From Rhizobium sophoriradicis (GTDB lineage Bacteria; Pseudomonadota; Alphaproteobacteria; Rhizobiales; Rhizobiaceae), in NCBI RefSeq assembly GCF_003939025.1, contig NZ_RQIH01000026.1, positions 19,531 through 83,530 on the forward strand: a DNA stretch of 64,000 bases, given 5' to 3'. The translations under genes and the position numbers were made by a program. Shown piece by piece: positions 16,782 through 26,900 of the stretch. How positions within the stretch are numbered: the stretch's first letter is position 1; every line of letters starts with the position of its first letter. The notes under the pieces are model-generated. The model was not told where the DNA came from. It saw only the letters and a program-made list of their open reading frames with translations, and did no database searches.

Positions 16782-17621
16782 ATGACCGCACGCATGGACA
16801 AACGCTTTGCCGAGCTGAAGGCCGAGGGCCGTCCGGCGCTTGTGACCTATTTCATGGGCGGCGATCCTGACTACGATACCTCTCTCGGCATCATGAAGGC
16901 GCTGCCGGAGGCAGGTTCCGACATCATTGAGCTTGGCATGCCCTTTTCCGATCCGATGGCCGACGGTCCGGCGATCCAGCTCGCCGGCCAGCGTGCGCTG
17001 AAAGGCGGCCAGACGCTGAAGAAGACGCTGCAGCTGGCGGCCGATTTCCGCAAGACCAACGATGCGACGCCGATCGTGATGATGGGCTACTACAATCCGA
17101 TCTACATCTACGGCGTCGAGAAATTCCTCGACGATGCGATCGCCGCCGGCATCGACGGCCTGATCGTCGTCGACCTGCCGCCCGAGATGGATGACGAGCT
17201 CTGCATTCCAGCGATCCGCAAAGGCATCAACTTCATCCGCCTGGCGACACCCACCACCGACGAGAAGCGCCTGCCGGCCGTGCTGAAAAACACCTCCGGC
17301 TTCGTCTACTACGTCTCGATGAACGGCATCACCGGCTCGGCGCTGCCCGATCCGTCGCTTGTTTCGGGCGCCGTCCAGCGCATCAAGCAGCACACCGAGC
17401 TGCCGGTTTGTGTCGGCTTCGGCGTCAAGACTGCGGAACATGCCAAGGTCATCGGCGGCTCGGCCGACGGCGTCGTCGTCGGCACCGCCATCGTCAATCA
17501 GGTCGCCACCAGCCTGACCAAGGACGGCAAGGCGACGGCGGACACCGTTCAGGCGGTCGCAACGCTGGTGCGCGGCCTCTCATCGGGAACCCGTTCGGCG
17601 CGCCTTGTTGCTGCCGAATAG
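16782..17621 (+). CDS. trpA: Tryptophan synthase alpha chain
   Basis: A 279-residue TIM-barrel subunit that cleaves indole-3-glycerol phosphate to indole and glyceraldehyde 3-phosphate. The catalytic Glu is in DIIELGMPFSDPMADGP and the catalytic Asp in DGLIVVDLPPE. GFVYYVSMNGITG and CVGFGVKTAEHA form the phosphate site. Three bases separate it from trpB, and accD follows 39 bases later, an arrangement common in alphaproteobacteria. Confidence 0.96.
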   Translation: MTARMDKRFAELKAEGRPALVTYFMGGDPDYDTSLGIMKALPEAGSDIIELGMPFSDPMADGPAIQLAGQRALKGGQTLKKTLQLAADFRKTNDATPIVMMGYYNPIYIYGVEKFLDDAIAAGIDGLIVVDLPPEMDDELCIPAIRKGINFIRLATPTTDEKRLPAVLKNTSGFVYYVSMNGITGSALPDPSLVSGAVQRIKQHTELPVCVGFGVKTAEHAKVIGGSADGVVVGTAIVNQVATSLTKDGKATADTVQAVATLVRGLSSGTRSARLVAAE

Positions 17622-17660
17622 TTTTCCCACATTGGCACTCGTCAATCAGGAGTATTCGAG

Positions 17661-18566
17661 TTGAACTGGATCACCAACTACGTTCGCCCGCGGATCAATT
17701 CCATGCTGGGCCGTCGCGAAGTGCCGGAGAACCTCTGGATCAAGTGCCCGGAAACGGGGGAGATGGTCTTTCACAAGGATCTCGAATCCAACAAATGGGT
17801 CATTCCGGCGTCCGGTTATCACATGAAGATGCCGGCCAAGGCCCGGCTGGCCGATCTCTTCGACAATGGCGAATATGAATCGCTGCCGCAGCCGAAGGTC
17901 GCCCAGGACCCGCTGAAGTTCCGCGATTCGAAGAAATATATCGATCGCCTGCGCGACAGCCGCGTGAAGACCGAACAGGAGGACACGATCCTCGCCGGTC
18001 TCGGAAAGGTGCAGGGCCTGAAGCTCGTCGCCGTCGTGCACGAATTCAACTTTATCGGCGGTTCGCTCGGCATTGCCGCCGGCGAGGCGATCGTCAAGGC
18101 GTTCGAACGTGCGACATTGGAAAAGTGCCCGCTGGTGATGTTCCCCGCTTCCGGCGGCGCGCGCATGCAGGAAGGCATTCTCTCGCTCATGCAGCTGCCG
18201 CGCACGACGGTTGCCGTCGACTTGCTCAAGGAATCCGGCCAGCCTTATGTCGTCGTACTGACGAACCCGACGACCGGTGGCGTGACCGCCTCCTACGCCA
18301 TGCTCGGTGATATTCATCTGGCCGAGCCCGGCGCAGAAATCGGCTTTGCCGGCAAGCGCGTTATTGAGCAGACGCTGCGCGAAAAGCTGCCGGAGGGCTT
18401 CCAGACCTCCGAATACCTGCTGGAACATGGTATGGTCGACATGGTCGTCAAACGTCACGACATCCCGGAAACGCTGGCGCGCCTCCTGAAGATCCTGACG
18501 AAGAAACCCGTCTCGGCGGCCAACGACATGAATGCCGGTGCGATCGCCCTGGCGGCGAGCGCCTGA
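17661..18566 (+). CDS. accD: Acetyl-CoA carboxylase carboxyltransferase subunit beta
   Basis: A 301-residue AccD, which with AccA transfers the carboxyl group from biotin to acetyl-CoA to form malonyl-CoA. The carboxyltransferase core is intact (GSLGIAAGEAIVKAFERA, FPASGGARMQEGILSLMQ, TNPTTGGVTASYAMLGD, FAGKRVIEQT). The N-terminal zinc ribbon is degenerate: of the four expected Cys ligands only Cys29 remains, the others aligning with Thr32, Ile48 and Ser51. It starts with TTG at 17661, supported by AGGAG eight bases upstream. It lies between trpA and folC in one operon. Confidence 0.95.
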   Translation: MNWITNYVRPRINSMLGRREVPENLWIKCPETGEMVFHKDLESNKWVIPASGYHMKMPAKARLADLFDNGEYESLPQPKVAQDPLKFRDSKKYIDRLRDSRVKTEQEDTILAGLGKVQGLKLVAVVHEFNFIGGSLGIAAGEAIVKAFERATLEKCPLVMFPASGGARMQEGILSLMQLPRTTVAVDLLKESGQPYVVVLTNPTTGGVTASYAMLGDIHLAEPGAEIGFAGKRVIEQTLREKLPEGFQTSEYLLEHGMVDMVVKRHDIPETLARLLKILTKKPVSAANDMNAGAIALAASA

Positions 18567-18593
18567 TAATCGACAAGCAGGCGGGGTGCCGAA

Positions 18594-19946
18594 TTGATAC
18601 CCAGAGGCCAAACCGCGGTGAGTGAGGCAGCGCAAGAGATCGAAAAACTCATGGGATTGCATCCCAAGGGCTTCGATCTGTCGCTCGATCGCATCACTCG
18701 TCTTCTCGATCAACTCGGCAATCCGCACCGGAAACTGCCGCCGGTGATCCACGTCGCCGGCACCAACGGCAAGGGGTCGGTCACCGCCTTCTGCCGCGCT
18801 TTGCTTGAGGCAGGCGGCTACAGCGCCCATGTCCACACATCGCCGCATCTCGTCAATTGGCACGAGCGCTATCGCATCGGCGTCAAAGGCGGACGCGGAC
18901 AGCTGGTCGATGACGCCGTTTTCGCTGATGCCGTGCGCCGCGTCGCCGATGCCAATGCCGGACAGCATATTACCGTCTTCGAAATCCTGACGGCGGTCAC
19001 CTTCATTCTGTTTTCCGAACATCCGGCCGACGCGGCGATCATCGAAGTCGGTCTCGGCGGACGCTTCGATGCCACCAACGTCATTTCCGATCCGGCCGTC
19101 TCGGTGATCATGCCGATCTCGCTCGATCACCAGCCCTATCTCGGCGACAGGGTCGAGCTGATCGCAGCGGAAAAAGCCGGCATCATGAAGCCGGGATTGC
19201 CCGTCGTTATCGGCCACCAGGAATATGACGCGGCACTCGACGTGCTGATGTCGACGGCCGAGCGGCTGCATTGCCCGAGCGCGGTGTTCGGCCAGGATTT
19301 CATGGCGCATGAGGAATATGGCCGGCTCGTTTATCAGGACGAATACGGGCTTGCCGACCTGCCGCTGCCGCGCCTTCCCGGCCGCCATCAATATGCCAAT
19401 GCCGCCGCCGCCATCCGCGCCGTCAAGGCGGCAGGTTTCACCATCACCGAGACGATGATGGAAAAGGCGATGAATTGCGTGGAATGGCCGGGCCGGCTGC
19501 AGCGCCTGAGCGATGGCCGGCTGTTGCAGCATGCGCCCGCCGGCGCCGAAATCTGGGTCGACGGCGGGCATAATCCCGGTGCCGGCGAAGTGATCGCCGA
19601 AGCCATGGCCAATTTCGAGGAACGCCAGTCCCGGCCGCTGTTCCTGATCATCGGCATGATCAACACCAAGGACCCGGTCGGCTATTTCAAGGCCTTCGCC
19701 GGGCTGGTCGAAAAAGTTTTCTGCGTGCCGATTCGCGGTAGCGAAGCGATGATCGATCCGGTGATACTCTCGCATGCTGCCTATGATGCCGGTTTGGTTG
19801 CCGAACCGATGTCGACGGTCGGCGAAGCGCTCGAAGCCATAAAAGCCGTTAGCGATCCGCAAGCGCTGCCGCCGCGCATCCTCGTTGGCGGTTCCCTCTA
19901 CCTCGTCGGCGACGTGCTTTCCGACAACGGCACGCCTCCCAAGTGA
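18594..19946 (+). CDS. folC: Bifunctional folylpolyglutamate/dihydrofolate synthase
   Basis: A protein of about 450 residues of the Mur-ligase superfamily that adds glutamate to dihydropteroate and folates. The ATP loop VAGTNGKGSVTAF, the LGGRFDATN block and the PGRLQRL and DGGHNPGA motifs are all present. The start is uncertain: TTG at 18594 has AGGCGGGG about eight bases upstream, while GTG at 18618 has AGAGG about ten bases upstream and would remove eight residues. The core begins only at about residue 20, so both are compatible. It is last in the trp/accD run and faces a bidirectional terminator. Confidence 0.93.
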   Translation: MIPRGQTAVSEAAQEIEKLMGLHPKGFDLSLDRITRLLDQLGNPHRKLPPVIHVAGTNGKGSVTAFCRALLEAGGYSAHVHTSPHLVNWHERYRIGVKGGRGQLVDDAVFADAVRRVADANAGQHITVFEILTAVTFILFSEHPADAAIIEVGLGGRFDATNVISDPAVSVIMPISLDHQPYLGDRVELIAAEKAGIMKPGLPVVIGHQEYDAALDVLMSTAERLHCPSAVFGQDFMAHEEYGRLVYQDEYGLADLPLPRLPGRHQYANAAAAIRAVKAAGFTITETMMEKAMNCVEWPGRLQRLSDGRLLQHAPAGAEIWVDGGHNPGAGEVIAEAMANFEERQSRPLFLIIGMINTKDPVGYFKAFAGLVEKVFCVPIRGSEAMIDPVILSHAAYDAGLVAEPMSTVGEALEAIKAVSDPQALPPRILVGGSLYLVGDVLSDNGTPPK

Positions 19947-19969
19947 GGGGCGAATGAAGAGCCCAAAAT

Positions 19970-20000
19970 GAAAAAGCCCGGTCAAAGCCGGGCTTTTTCG
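19970..20000. terminator. Bidirectional terminator between folC and trxA
   Basis: A 12-bp perfect stem, GAAAAAGCCCGG and its complement (19970-19981 and 19988-19999), with a 6-base loop. The stem begins with A-runs and ends with T-runs, so it can terminate both folC on the plus strand and trxA on the minus strand. Confidence 0.9.
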
Positions 20001-20018
20001 TAATGTGACATCAATCGA

Positions 20019-20339
20019 TCAGGCAGCGTTCGAAATCCAGTTCGACAGAGCGGTCTTAGGCTTGGCGCCGACCGAGATATCGGCGACTTCGCCGCCCTTG
20101 AAGATTGCAAGCGTCGGAATGGAGCGCACGCCGAACTGTGCGGCGAGTTCCGGGTTCTCGTCGATATTGAGCTTGGCAACCTTGACCTTGCCTTCCATTT
20201 CGACGGAGATTTCTTCGAGGCTCGGCGCAATCATCTTGCACGGGCCGCACCATTCAGCCCAGAAATCGACGACGACGGGTTCTGCAGATTCCAGAACTTC
20301 CGACTGGAAGTTATTGATATCGACTTTCACGGTAGCCAT
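20019..20339 (-). CDS. trxA: Thioredoxin
   Basis: A 106-residue classical thioredoxin, a cytoplasmic dithiol reductase. The redox motif WCGPCK is at residues 30-35 within VVVDFWAEWCGPCKMIAP, and the cis-proline loop is VRSIPTLAIFKGGE. The ATG at 20339 gives the family start (MATVKVDINNF). It lies 75 bases after addA on the same strand and is the last gene before the bidirectional terminator. In rhizobia addA and trxA are regularly neighbours. Confidence 0.96.
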   Translation of the reverse strand: MATVKVDINNFQSEVLESAEPVVVDFWAEWCGPCKMIAPSLEEISVEMEGKVKVAKLNIDENPELAAQFGVRSIPTLAIFKGGEVADISVGAKPKTALSNWISNAA

Positions 20340-20414
20340 AGGCTGCTCCTTTGACGGAATTGGATGTTGAACCACATGTGATGCTGCGGTGCCAAATTTT
20401 CAATGTCCGGTATT

Positions 20415-23400
20415 TCACTTTGTCTTCAGTCCTGCAAGCGCCAAACCGAGCGCCCTTTCGCTCAGCGTGTAGAGGGAGGCGTTCTCGGTATAGACGAGCA
20501 TGCAGTCGATGCGCTTGCCGGGATAGAGCGGTGCCAGGATCTCGCGATAGATCGCCAGCTGCGCCCGGTGTGCAAAGGGGATGGCGTCTTCGGACGCCGG
20601 CGGCACGCGATTGGTTTTGTAATCGAGAATGACGACGCGATCGGTAAGCACCGCCAGCCTATCGATGCGGCCGGAGACGGCATAGCGCCTGCCGTCGAGG
20701 GTCAATGTCCCCATGATCGAGACCTCGGGCCGGGCCTGCTCGCCGAGGACGGGCTGCAAGTCCTTCTCGTCCAATAGTTTCAGAACCGAATCGACCAGCT
20801 TGCGCCGTTCGGCCTCGGGCCAGAAACGGGCCGCCCGTTCGCCGTAACGCTGGGCCGCACCGGGCCGCTCCTCCGGCGGAATATCGGGAAGCGCCTGCAG
20901 CATGCGATGCAGCAGCCTGCCTTTCTCCAGCGAGCGATCGCTGCGTTGCTTCTCTGAAAAGAGCGGAGAAGCGACAACCAGGCCGCCTTCGTCTTCGTCG
21001 ATGATCGTCCCGGCGCCGGAAGGGCTGAGGGGCCGAGGCAGTTCCGCCTGTGGCGGCAATGGCCGCAACAGGCCTTCCGGCAGCCTAATTTCGTCGTCGC
21101 GCGCCTCACTGCGGATGATACGCTCGAAGCTCCGCTCCACCCGCGGCACGCGCCATCTGATGCCCTGCCATTCCCCGTCGGGGTCGGAGAAGCTGGCTGC
21201 CTCCACATGCGGATGACCTTCGCTGAGCGCGGTGGAAATCATCATATGCCAGGTGTCGTTGTTCGCGCGCACGCCACGGTAGCCGCAGACGACCAGCCGG
21301 TCGGCGGCCCGCGTCATGGCGACATAGAGCAGCCGGCGATACTCCTCTTCGGCCAGTATCTGGATTCGCGCGGCATCGTTCTGCGTCAGCGAATTGGCGA
21401 GGTCGGCGACGGGAACCCAGGCGGGCATCGGCGGCTCATCCGGGTCGGTTTCGATCAGGCGAAGCTTCGGCAGATGCGTATGCGTGAAGGCTTTGGAGCC
21501 ACCGTCGACCAGGAAAACGATGGGTGCCTCAAGACCCTTTGAGGCATGCACGGTCATGATCCTGACCTCGTTGCGTCCCTTGTCCTGCTCTCGCTTGACC
21601 TCGGGCGCTTCGAGCTCGAGCGTCGAGACGAAGGATTGCAGCCCGGGAAGGCCGGAGCTCTCATGGTCGAGGGTGAAGGTCAGGAATTCGTCGAGGATAT
21701 CGCTGACTTCAGTGCCGAGGCGGGCAAGAAACTGCCGCCGTCCGCCGTGGCTGCCCAGCAGGCGCGCATAGAAATCATGCACCGATAGGGTTTTCGATTG
21801 TCGGAGGAACAGTTCCAGCTTTTCGACCGCCGCGCGGAAACGCTCGTTACCGTCGGCGGCGAATTTCTTGAGATGGCTCCAGACGCTCTCATTGTCGCCC
21901 CGCAGTGCCGCGGCCGCAAAGATGTCCTCCTCAGAGAGATCGAAAAGCGGGCTCTTGAGCACGGCGGCGAGCGACAGGTCATCTTCCGGCAGAAGCAGGA
22001 AACGGCCGAGTGCGAGCAGATCCTGCACGGCGATATGGCTGGTCAGGGTGAGCCTGTCGGCGCCGGCGACGGGAATGTCGCCGCGACGTTTCAAGGCGCG
22101 TGTCAACGCATTGACGAATGCGTCGCGCTTGCGCACCAGCACAAGAATATCACCGGCCTCGATCAGCCGCTCCTTGCCTTTGTCGACGATCGTTTCACGG
22201 CCGACGAGCGCGCCGATCGAATGGGCGATGCGCCGCGCGAGAATTGCGGCCGGCGCGCTTTCCGGCGTCGCATCGAAGGGCGCCGTCCAATCCTCTTCCT
22301 TCACCACCGCTTCCGGCGCGACCATTTCCCAGAGGTCGACGGCGCCGGGATGTCCGATGCGGCTGGAACGATGCACGACCGGCTCGCCGACAGCGCTGAG
22401 GCCTCGCGCATTGTCGGATGTCCTGAAAATCTCGTCGACGGCCTCGAGCACGTCGGCAGTCGAGCGGAAGGAGAGCGGCAGCCGCACGGAAGAAAAGCTC
22501 TGCCCGCTGTCCGAGACGCGCCGCCGCGTCCGGTCGCTCTCTTCCGAAAAACGCTCGGGCCGCGCCCCCTGAAATGAATAGATCGACTGTTTCTCGTCGC
22601 CGACGGCAAACAGCGTGCGCACGATCGGCCGGGCGCTCTCGCCGGAAAAGAAATCCTCGGCGAGCGACTGGATGACGCTCCATTGGATCGGGCTGGTATC
22701 CTGCGCCTCGTCGACGAGGATATGATCGATACCCCGGTCGAGCTTGTAATGGATCCAGGGACCGACGCCGCTCTTTGTCAGCAGGTCGGCGGTGCGGGTG
22801 ATCAGGTCCTCGAAATCGAGTTGGCTGCGCTGTTTCTTCAGTTCCTCGTAATCGTGATTCAGCCGATCGGCGAGCACGAGCGCGGCCTGCGTGGCGCCGT
22901 GCATCCGCATCAGTTTCAGCCGGTCGCGGCTTGCCGCGACATGCGCGCGGGCGGTGATGATGGCCTCCGCCAATTGCGGCGCTTCAGCAAGCATGGCCTT
23001 GACCAGGAACTGCGCGTCCGTTTTCTGCTCGCCCTTCGCCGTCAGGAAAATTTTCTCAAGCATCGCAGCGCGTCTGGCGTCATCCGGCTCCCGGCCGGCG
23101 AGCCTCAGGCCATAGGCAACCTCCTGCGCTTTGGCGCCGCCCTTTTGATCGGCCAGCGACAGATAAAGTTCCAGCGTACCGCATGAAAGTTCCGGCAGCG
23201 GCCAGTATTGCGCCGCGATCCCTCTCTCGGTGTCATCGGCGGCGAGCCCCAACCTTTTGCGCAGAACCATGTCCACGCCGCCCTGCTGTTCGGCGGCCGC
23301 GGTAAAGCGGCGGATGGCGTTGCGGTTGGCGACAATGTCGCCGAGCAGGTTCTCCAGGCCGGATTCGTCGCCGAGATTGAGAACGTAGGCGAAAGCCTCT

Positions 23401-23966
23401 GCAAGGGCGCCGCCTTCTTCCGGCGCAGTCGCCGTCAGCAGCGCCCGGCGCGCATCGGAAAGCAGCGCCGCGGCGGCGCGGTCGTCGAGAACCGAAAAAT
23501 GCCCAGCGACATTGGCCTCCAGTGGGAACTGATGCAGCAGCGCCTCGCAAAAGGCGTGGATCGTCTGGATCTTCAAGCCGCCCGGTGTCTCCAGCGCCTT
23601 GGCAAACAGCCGCCGGGCCTCGGCCAGTTTTATCCGATCGGGCGCCGTACCTTCGATCTCAATGATCCGCCGGCTGAGATCGTCATCGTCAAGCACGACC
23701 CAGTCGGCCAGCCGTTCGAAGACCCGGTTCGACATTTCCGAAGCCGCGGCCTTGGTATAGGTGAGGCAGAGAATGGCCGAAGGCCGCGCGCCGGCGAGCA
23801 GAAGCCGGATGACGCGCTGGGTCAGGACATGCGTCTTGCCGGAACCGGCATTGGCCGAAACCCATGCCGAGCGCACCGGATCGGAGGCGATCGCCTGTTG
23901 GACCGTGGTCCAGCCGATCCAGGCCCCCGGATCGTCGTTATCAGGAAGGTCGCTCCGCTCACTCAT
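20415..23966 (-). CDS. addA: Double-strand break repair helicase/nuclease AddA
   Basis: A 1183-residue UvrD-like helicase with a C-terminal RecB-type nuclease; with AddB it resects broken DNA ends for RecA. The Q/Walker A region is WVSANAGSGKTHVLTQRV (residues about 35-52), Walker B is LVDEAQDTSPIQW, and later helicase motifs include VGDEKQSIYSFQGA and VHASKGLEAPIVFLVDGG. The nuclease signature VILDYKTNR is near the end. The ATG at 23966 is used because it gives a short polar N-terminus and overlaps the addB stop by 8 bases. Length and organisation match the alphaproteobacterial AddA type. Confidence 0.95.
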   Translation of the reverse strand: MSERSDLPDNDDPGAWIGWTTVQQAIASDPVRSAWVSANAGSGKTHVLTQRVIRLLLAGARPSAILCLTYTKAAASEMSNRVFERLADWVVLDDDDLSRRIIEIEGTAPDRIKLAEARRLFAKALETPGGLKIQTIHAFCEALLHQFPLEANVAGHFSVLDDRAAAALLSDARRALLTATAPEEGGALAEAFAYVLNLGDESGLENLLGDIVANRNAIRRFTAAAEQQGGVDMVLRKRLGLAADDTERGIAAQYWPLPELSCGTLELYLSLADQKGGAKAQEVAYGLRLAGREPDDARRAAMLEKIFLTAKGEQKTDAQFLVKAMLAEAPQLAEAIITARAHVAASRDRLKLMRMHGATQAALVLADRLNHDYEELKKQRSQLDFEDLITRTADLLTKSGVGPWIHYKLDRGIDHILVDEAQDTSPIQWSVIQSLAEDFFSGESARPIVRTLFAVGDEKQSIYSFQGARPERFSEESDRTRRRVSDSGQSFSSVRLPLSFRSTADVLEAVDEIFRTSDNARGLSAVGEPVVHRSSRIGHPGAVDLWEMVAPEAVVKEEDWTAPFDATPESAPAAILARRIAHSIGALVGRETIVDKGKERLIEAGDILVLVRKRDAFVNALTRALKRRGDIPVAGADRLTLTSHIAVQDLLALGRFLLLPEDDLSLAAVLKSPLFDLSEEDIFAAAALRGDNESVWSHLKKFAADGNERFRAAVEKLELFLRQSKTLSVHDFYARLLGSHGGRRQFLARLGTEVSDILDEFLTFTLDHESSGLPGLQSFVSTLELEAPEVKREQDKGRNEVRIMTVHASKGLEAPIVFLVDGGSKAFTHTHLPKLRLIETDPDEPPMPAWVPVADLANSLTQNDAARIQILAEEEYRRLLYVAMTRAADRLVVCGYRGVRANNDTWHMMISTALSEGHPHVEAASFSDPDGEWQGIRWRVPRVERSFERIIRSEARDDEIRLPEGLLRPLPPQAELPRPLSPSGAGTIIDEDEGGLVVASPLFSEKQRSDRSLEKGRLLHRMLQALPDIPPEERPGAAQRYGERAARFWPEAERRKLVDSVLKLLDEKDLQPVLGEQARPEVSIMGTLTLDGRRYAVSGRIDRLAVLTDRVVILDYKTNRVPPASEDAIPFAHRAQLAIYREILAPLYPGKRIDCMLVYTENASLYTLSERALGLALAGLKTK

Positions 23967-26900
23967 CGCCGCCGCCTTCCTCATTCTCGGCCGTCGACCA
24001 TTCGGAGACGCGGGCGAGATGATCGTAGTCGCCGCCGAAATCAAATTGCTGCGCCGGGATGAGCCGCGAGGTAAAGCCTTTTTCGCCGGATTGCAGCAGG
24101 CTGACGAACTTGATCAGCTGGTCGACCGATTCCTCGGCAAGGTCGATTGCCGATTTCGCCTTGTCGCTGCGGGCGGCGTTTTCATTGTTGACCATATCGA
24201 CCTGGAATCGGTTTCCGGGACGCAGGCGGACATAAAGCAGATCCTGCGGCGTAAGGCTGCCGGCATCGCGAAAGGCGCCGGCGCGCAAGGCCGCGGCTTC
24301 CAGCGCGAGCTGCGGATCGAGAAGCGCGCGTGCCTGCGCCGGCGAGGGGTTGTAGCCGGTCTTGTAGTCGATGATGTCGGCGGCGTTCGGCCCGGTAATG
24401 TCGATCCGGTCCGCGACGCCATTGAGCCGGATATTGATCGCCTCCAGCTCCACGCCGCCGCGCACTTCCGTCAGCGTCCGGCGGATGGCTGGCCGTCGTC
24501 CGGCCTCCCATTCGAGGAAGGCGCGAGCCACTTCCCGAAAACGCGGCCGCCATACGGCATCGATATGCGGCGGCAGCTTTTCCATGTCGAAAAGCTCGGT
24601 CAGGATAAGCTCCATCGCTGCTGCCGCCTCCGGCGTGCCGGCCACATGCGCCGCGCGGATGAACCGGTCGATGATCGTGTGATAGAGCGTACCGCGTTCA
24701 GCTGCGCCGGGGTCGCGATTGAACGCGTCGACCGGATCCAGCCGCAGGATGCGGCGGGCATAGATGGCATAGGGATCGCGGCGCAGCCGTCCGACCTCGC
24801 TGAAGGAGTAGGATTTCGGCTGCAGCGCCAGCGGCGGTTTCGGTGAAGGCCGTTGCGCCGGCGCCTGGCTCTCTCCCCGATCGATGAGACCGGCCCATTG
24901 CAAGAACCGGCTGCCGCGCCCCTTGAGTTCCGCTTCGAGCGCCTCCCCGCCCAGCGCCAGCAGCCGCTGCAGCCAGCGCGAGGCGACCGTCGGCGTCGAG
25001 CCCTGACGCAGCGCCCTGGAATAGATCAGGTGGCGGGTGCCGTTCGCCATCTCGAAATCATGCGCCAGCTGGCCGATGCGCCGCTCCGGCGGTTCGAGCC
25101 CGATCTCCGTCTTCATCATTCGCGGAATGAAGGGATTGTTGGCGCTCTGCCCCGGCCATGAGCCTTCGTTCAGTCCGCCGAGGATCAGCGTATCGACGCT
25201 CTGCAGCCGGGCTTCCAGCGTGCCGAAGATGAACAGCCTGGGATGGCTGAGCGCCCGTGGTTTCACCGCATGGCCGGCGGCGAGCGCCGCCATGATGTCG
25301 ATCCATTGCGGCCCGTCGGCCTCCATCTGCCCGTCCGTGTCGATCACTTCGCCGAGAAGGGAGGCAAGTGCGTCCCCCGCCTCGTTCGACCAGAGATCGG
25401 CAAGATTGCCTTGCGGATCGGCCGCGACCGCTTCGAGAGCACGGCCGGTACGCGCGGCCCATTCGGACAGCGTGAAACTCGCCGTCTTGCCGCGATCCTC
25501 CGGCCGGTGCCGGAAGAGCGCAGAGGCGAGAGGCTCGGTCGCCTGGGTAATCCGGCGGGCAAGCTCGGATGCGAGATTGGCGGCGTCGGCGGGAAGCGCC
25601 TTTCGCCATTGCGGTGCGTGCCGATCCAGGGCCTGTTCGGCAAGCTGATGGGTCAGAAGCACCTCGAGCGCGCTGATATCCACCTCGGTCACGCCGCCGC
25701 GCAGCGCCAGAAGCTCGAGCGTTTCGGTGGCGGAAATCAGGGCGTCGCGTTCGAGGCCGAAGCGGGCCAGAGGATGTTTGAGCAGTGAGACGATCGCCAC
25801 CGGATCACCCGGGCGCAGCGCCGCCTCCAGCAGCAATTGCAGCAAGCTGCCCTGCGGCGTGGCCGAAAGCGGCGTGCCGGCCGAATCGTCGGCGAGGATG
25901 CCGAAGCGTGAAAGCTCCGCCATCACCCGACGGGCGAGGTTGCGGTCCGGCGTGATCAGGGCTGCCCGGCTCTCGCCGTCCTGCCCCGGCCGTTCCAGCG
26001 CCAGTCTGAGCGCGACGGCAATCGCGGTTGCTTCCTCGCGCTCGTTGGCGGCTTCGATCAGCGAAACGTCGTTGAAGGCCGAAGTCAGCGCTCCCCCGGG
26101 GAGCTCGCTCTTCCATGTTCCCCAATCGCTGGTCGCCTCTGCCGGGGCAAGCGCCCGGGACAGGATTTCGGCGCGCCGGTCAAGATCGGCCTCCGGTCTG
26201 TCAAGGATGCTGACATCGGCCCGGGTCAGCCTTAGCCTCTTCAGCAGCGATGACAGTCCGTATTGCGGATGGCTCCGGCTGGCCGGATTGAGATGCTGGC
26301 CCGGCGCCGGTTCGGGCGCGACCATCTGCCAATGTCCTTCCGGCATGGCGAGATCGAGGCCCGGAAGCACGATCACGCCTTCGGACAGATGGGCGACGGC
26401 GGCGATCAGATCGGCAGTCGCCGGAACCGAACCTGTCGACCCGGCGATGATGATCGGACCGCCGGGCTTGGTCGCCGAAAGCTGGGCCGCTTCGGCCCTG
26501 AGAATGGCGTTTCTGTGCCGTGCCGGCGAAGATTTGCCGAGTTCGGAAAGCCGCGCCGGCCAAAAGGCGCTGGCGATCTGCAGAAACTCGGCGGTCAGCT
26601 GCCACCAGGCGGCATAATCGCCGGTGTCGAGCTTCGACAGTTCCGACCAGTCGAGATCCTCGGTTTCGATGGAATCGATCAGCTCGGCGAGATTGCGGGC
26701 GAGCCAGATCGCATCCGCCGGGCTTGCCGGCGCGACCAGCGGCGAGTCCGAATGAATATGGCGGACGATCTCCGGCAGTTTGTTGCGCCAGGCAAGGATC
26801 AGGCGCGCCAGTTCCAGCAGCCGCGCAGTATTCGACAGCGGCTGGGCGAGGTCGATCGTCGTCGGCAGCACCTCGTCGAAATAGCCGCTGTCATCGTCGG

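Noticed and set aside
15369..19985. Two long minus-strand open frames opposite trpB-trpA and accD-folC (690 and 779 codons)
   Set aside because: GC-rich antisense frames over well-supported enzymes; His/Asp/Gly-rich translations typical of shadows.
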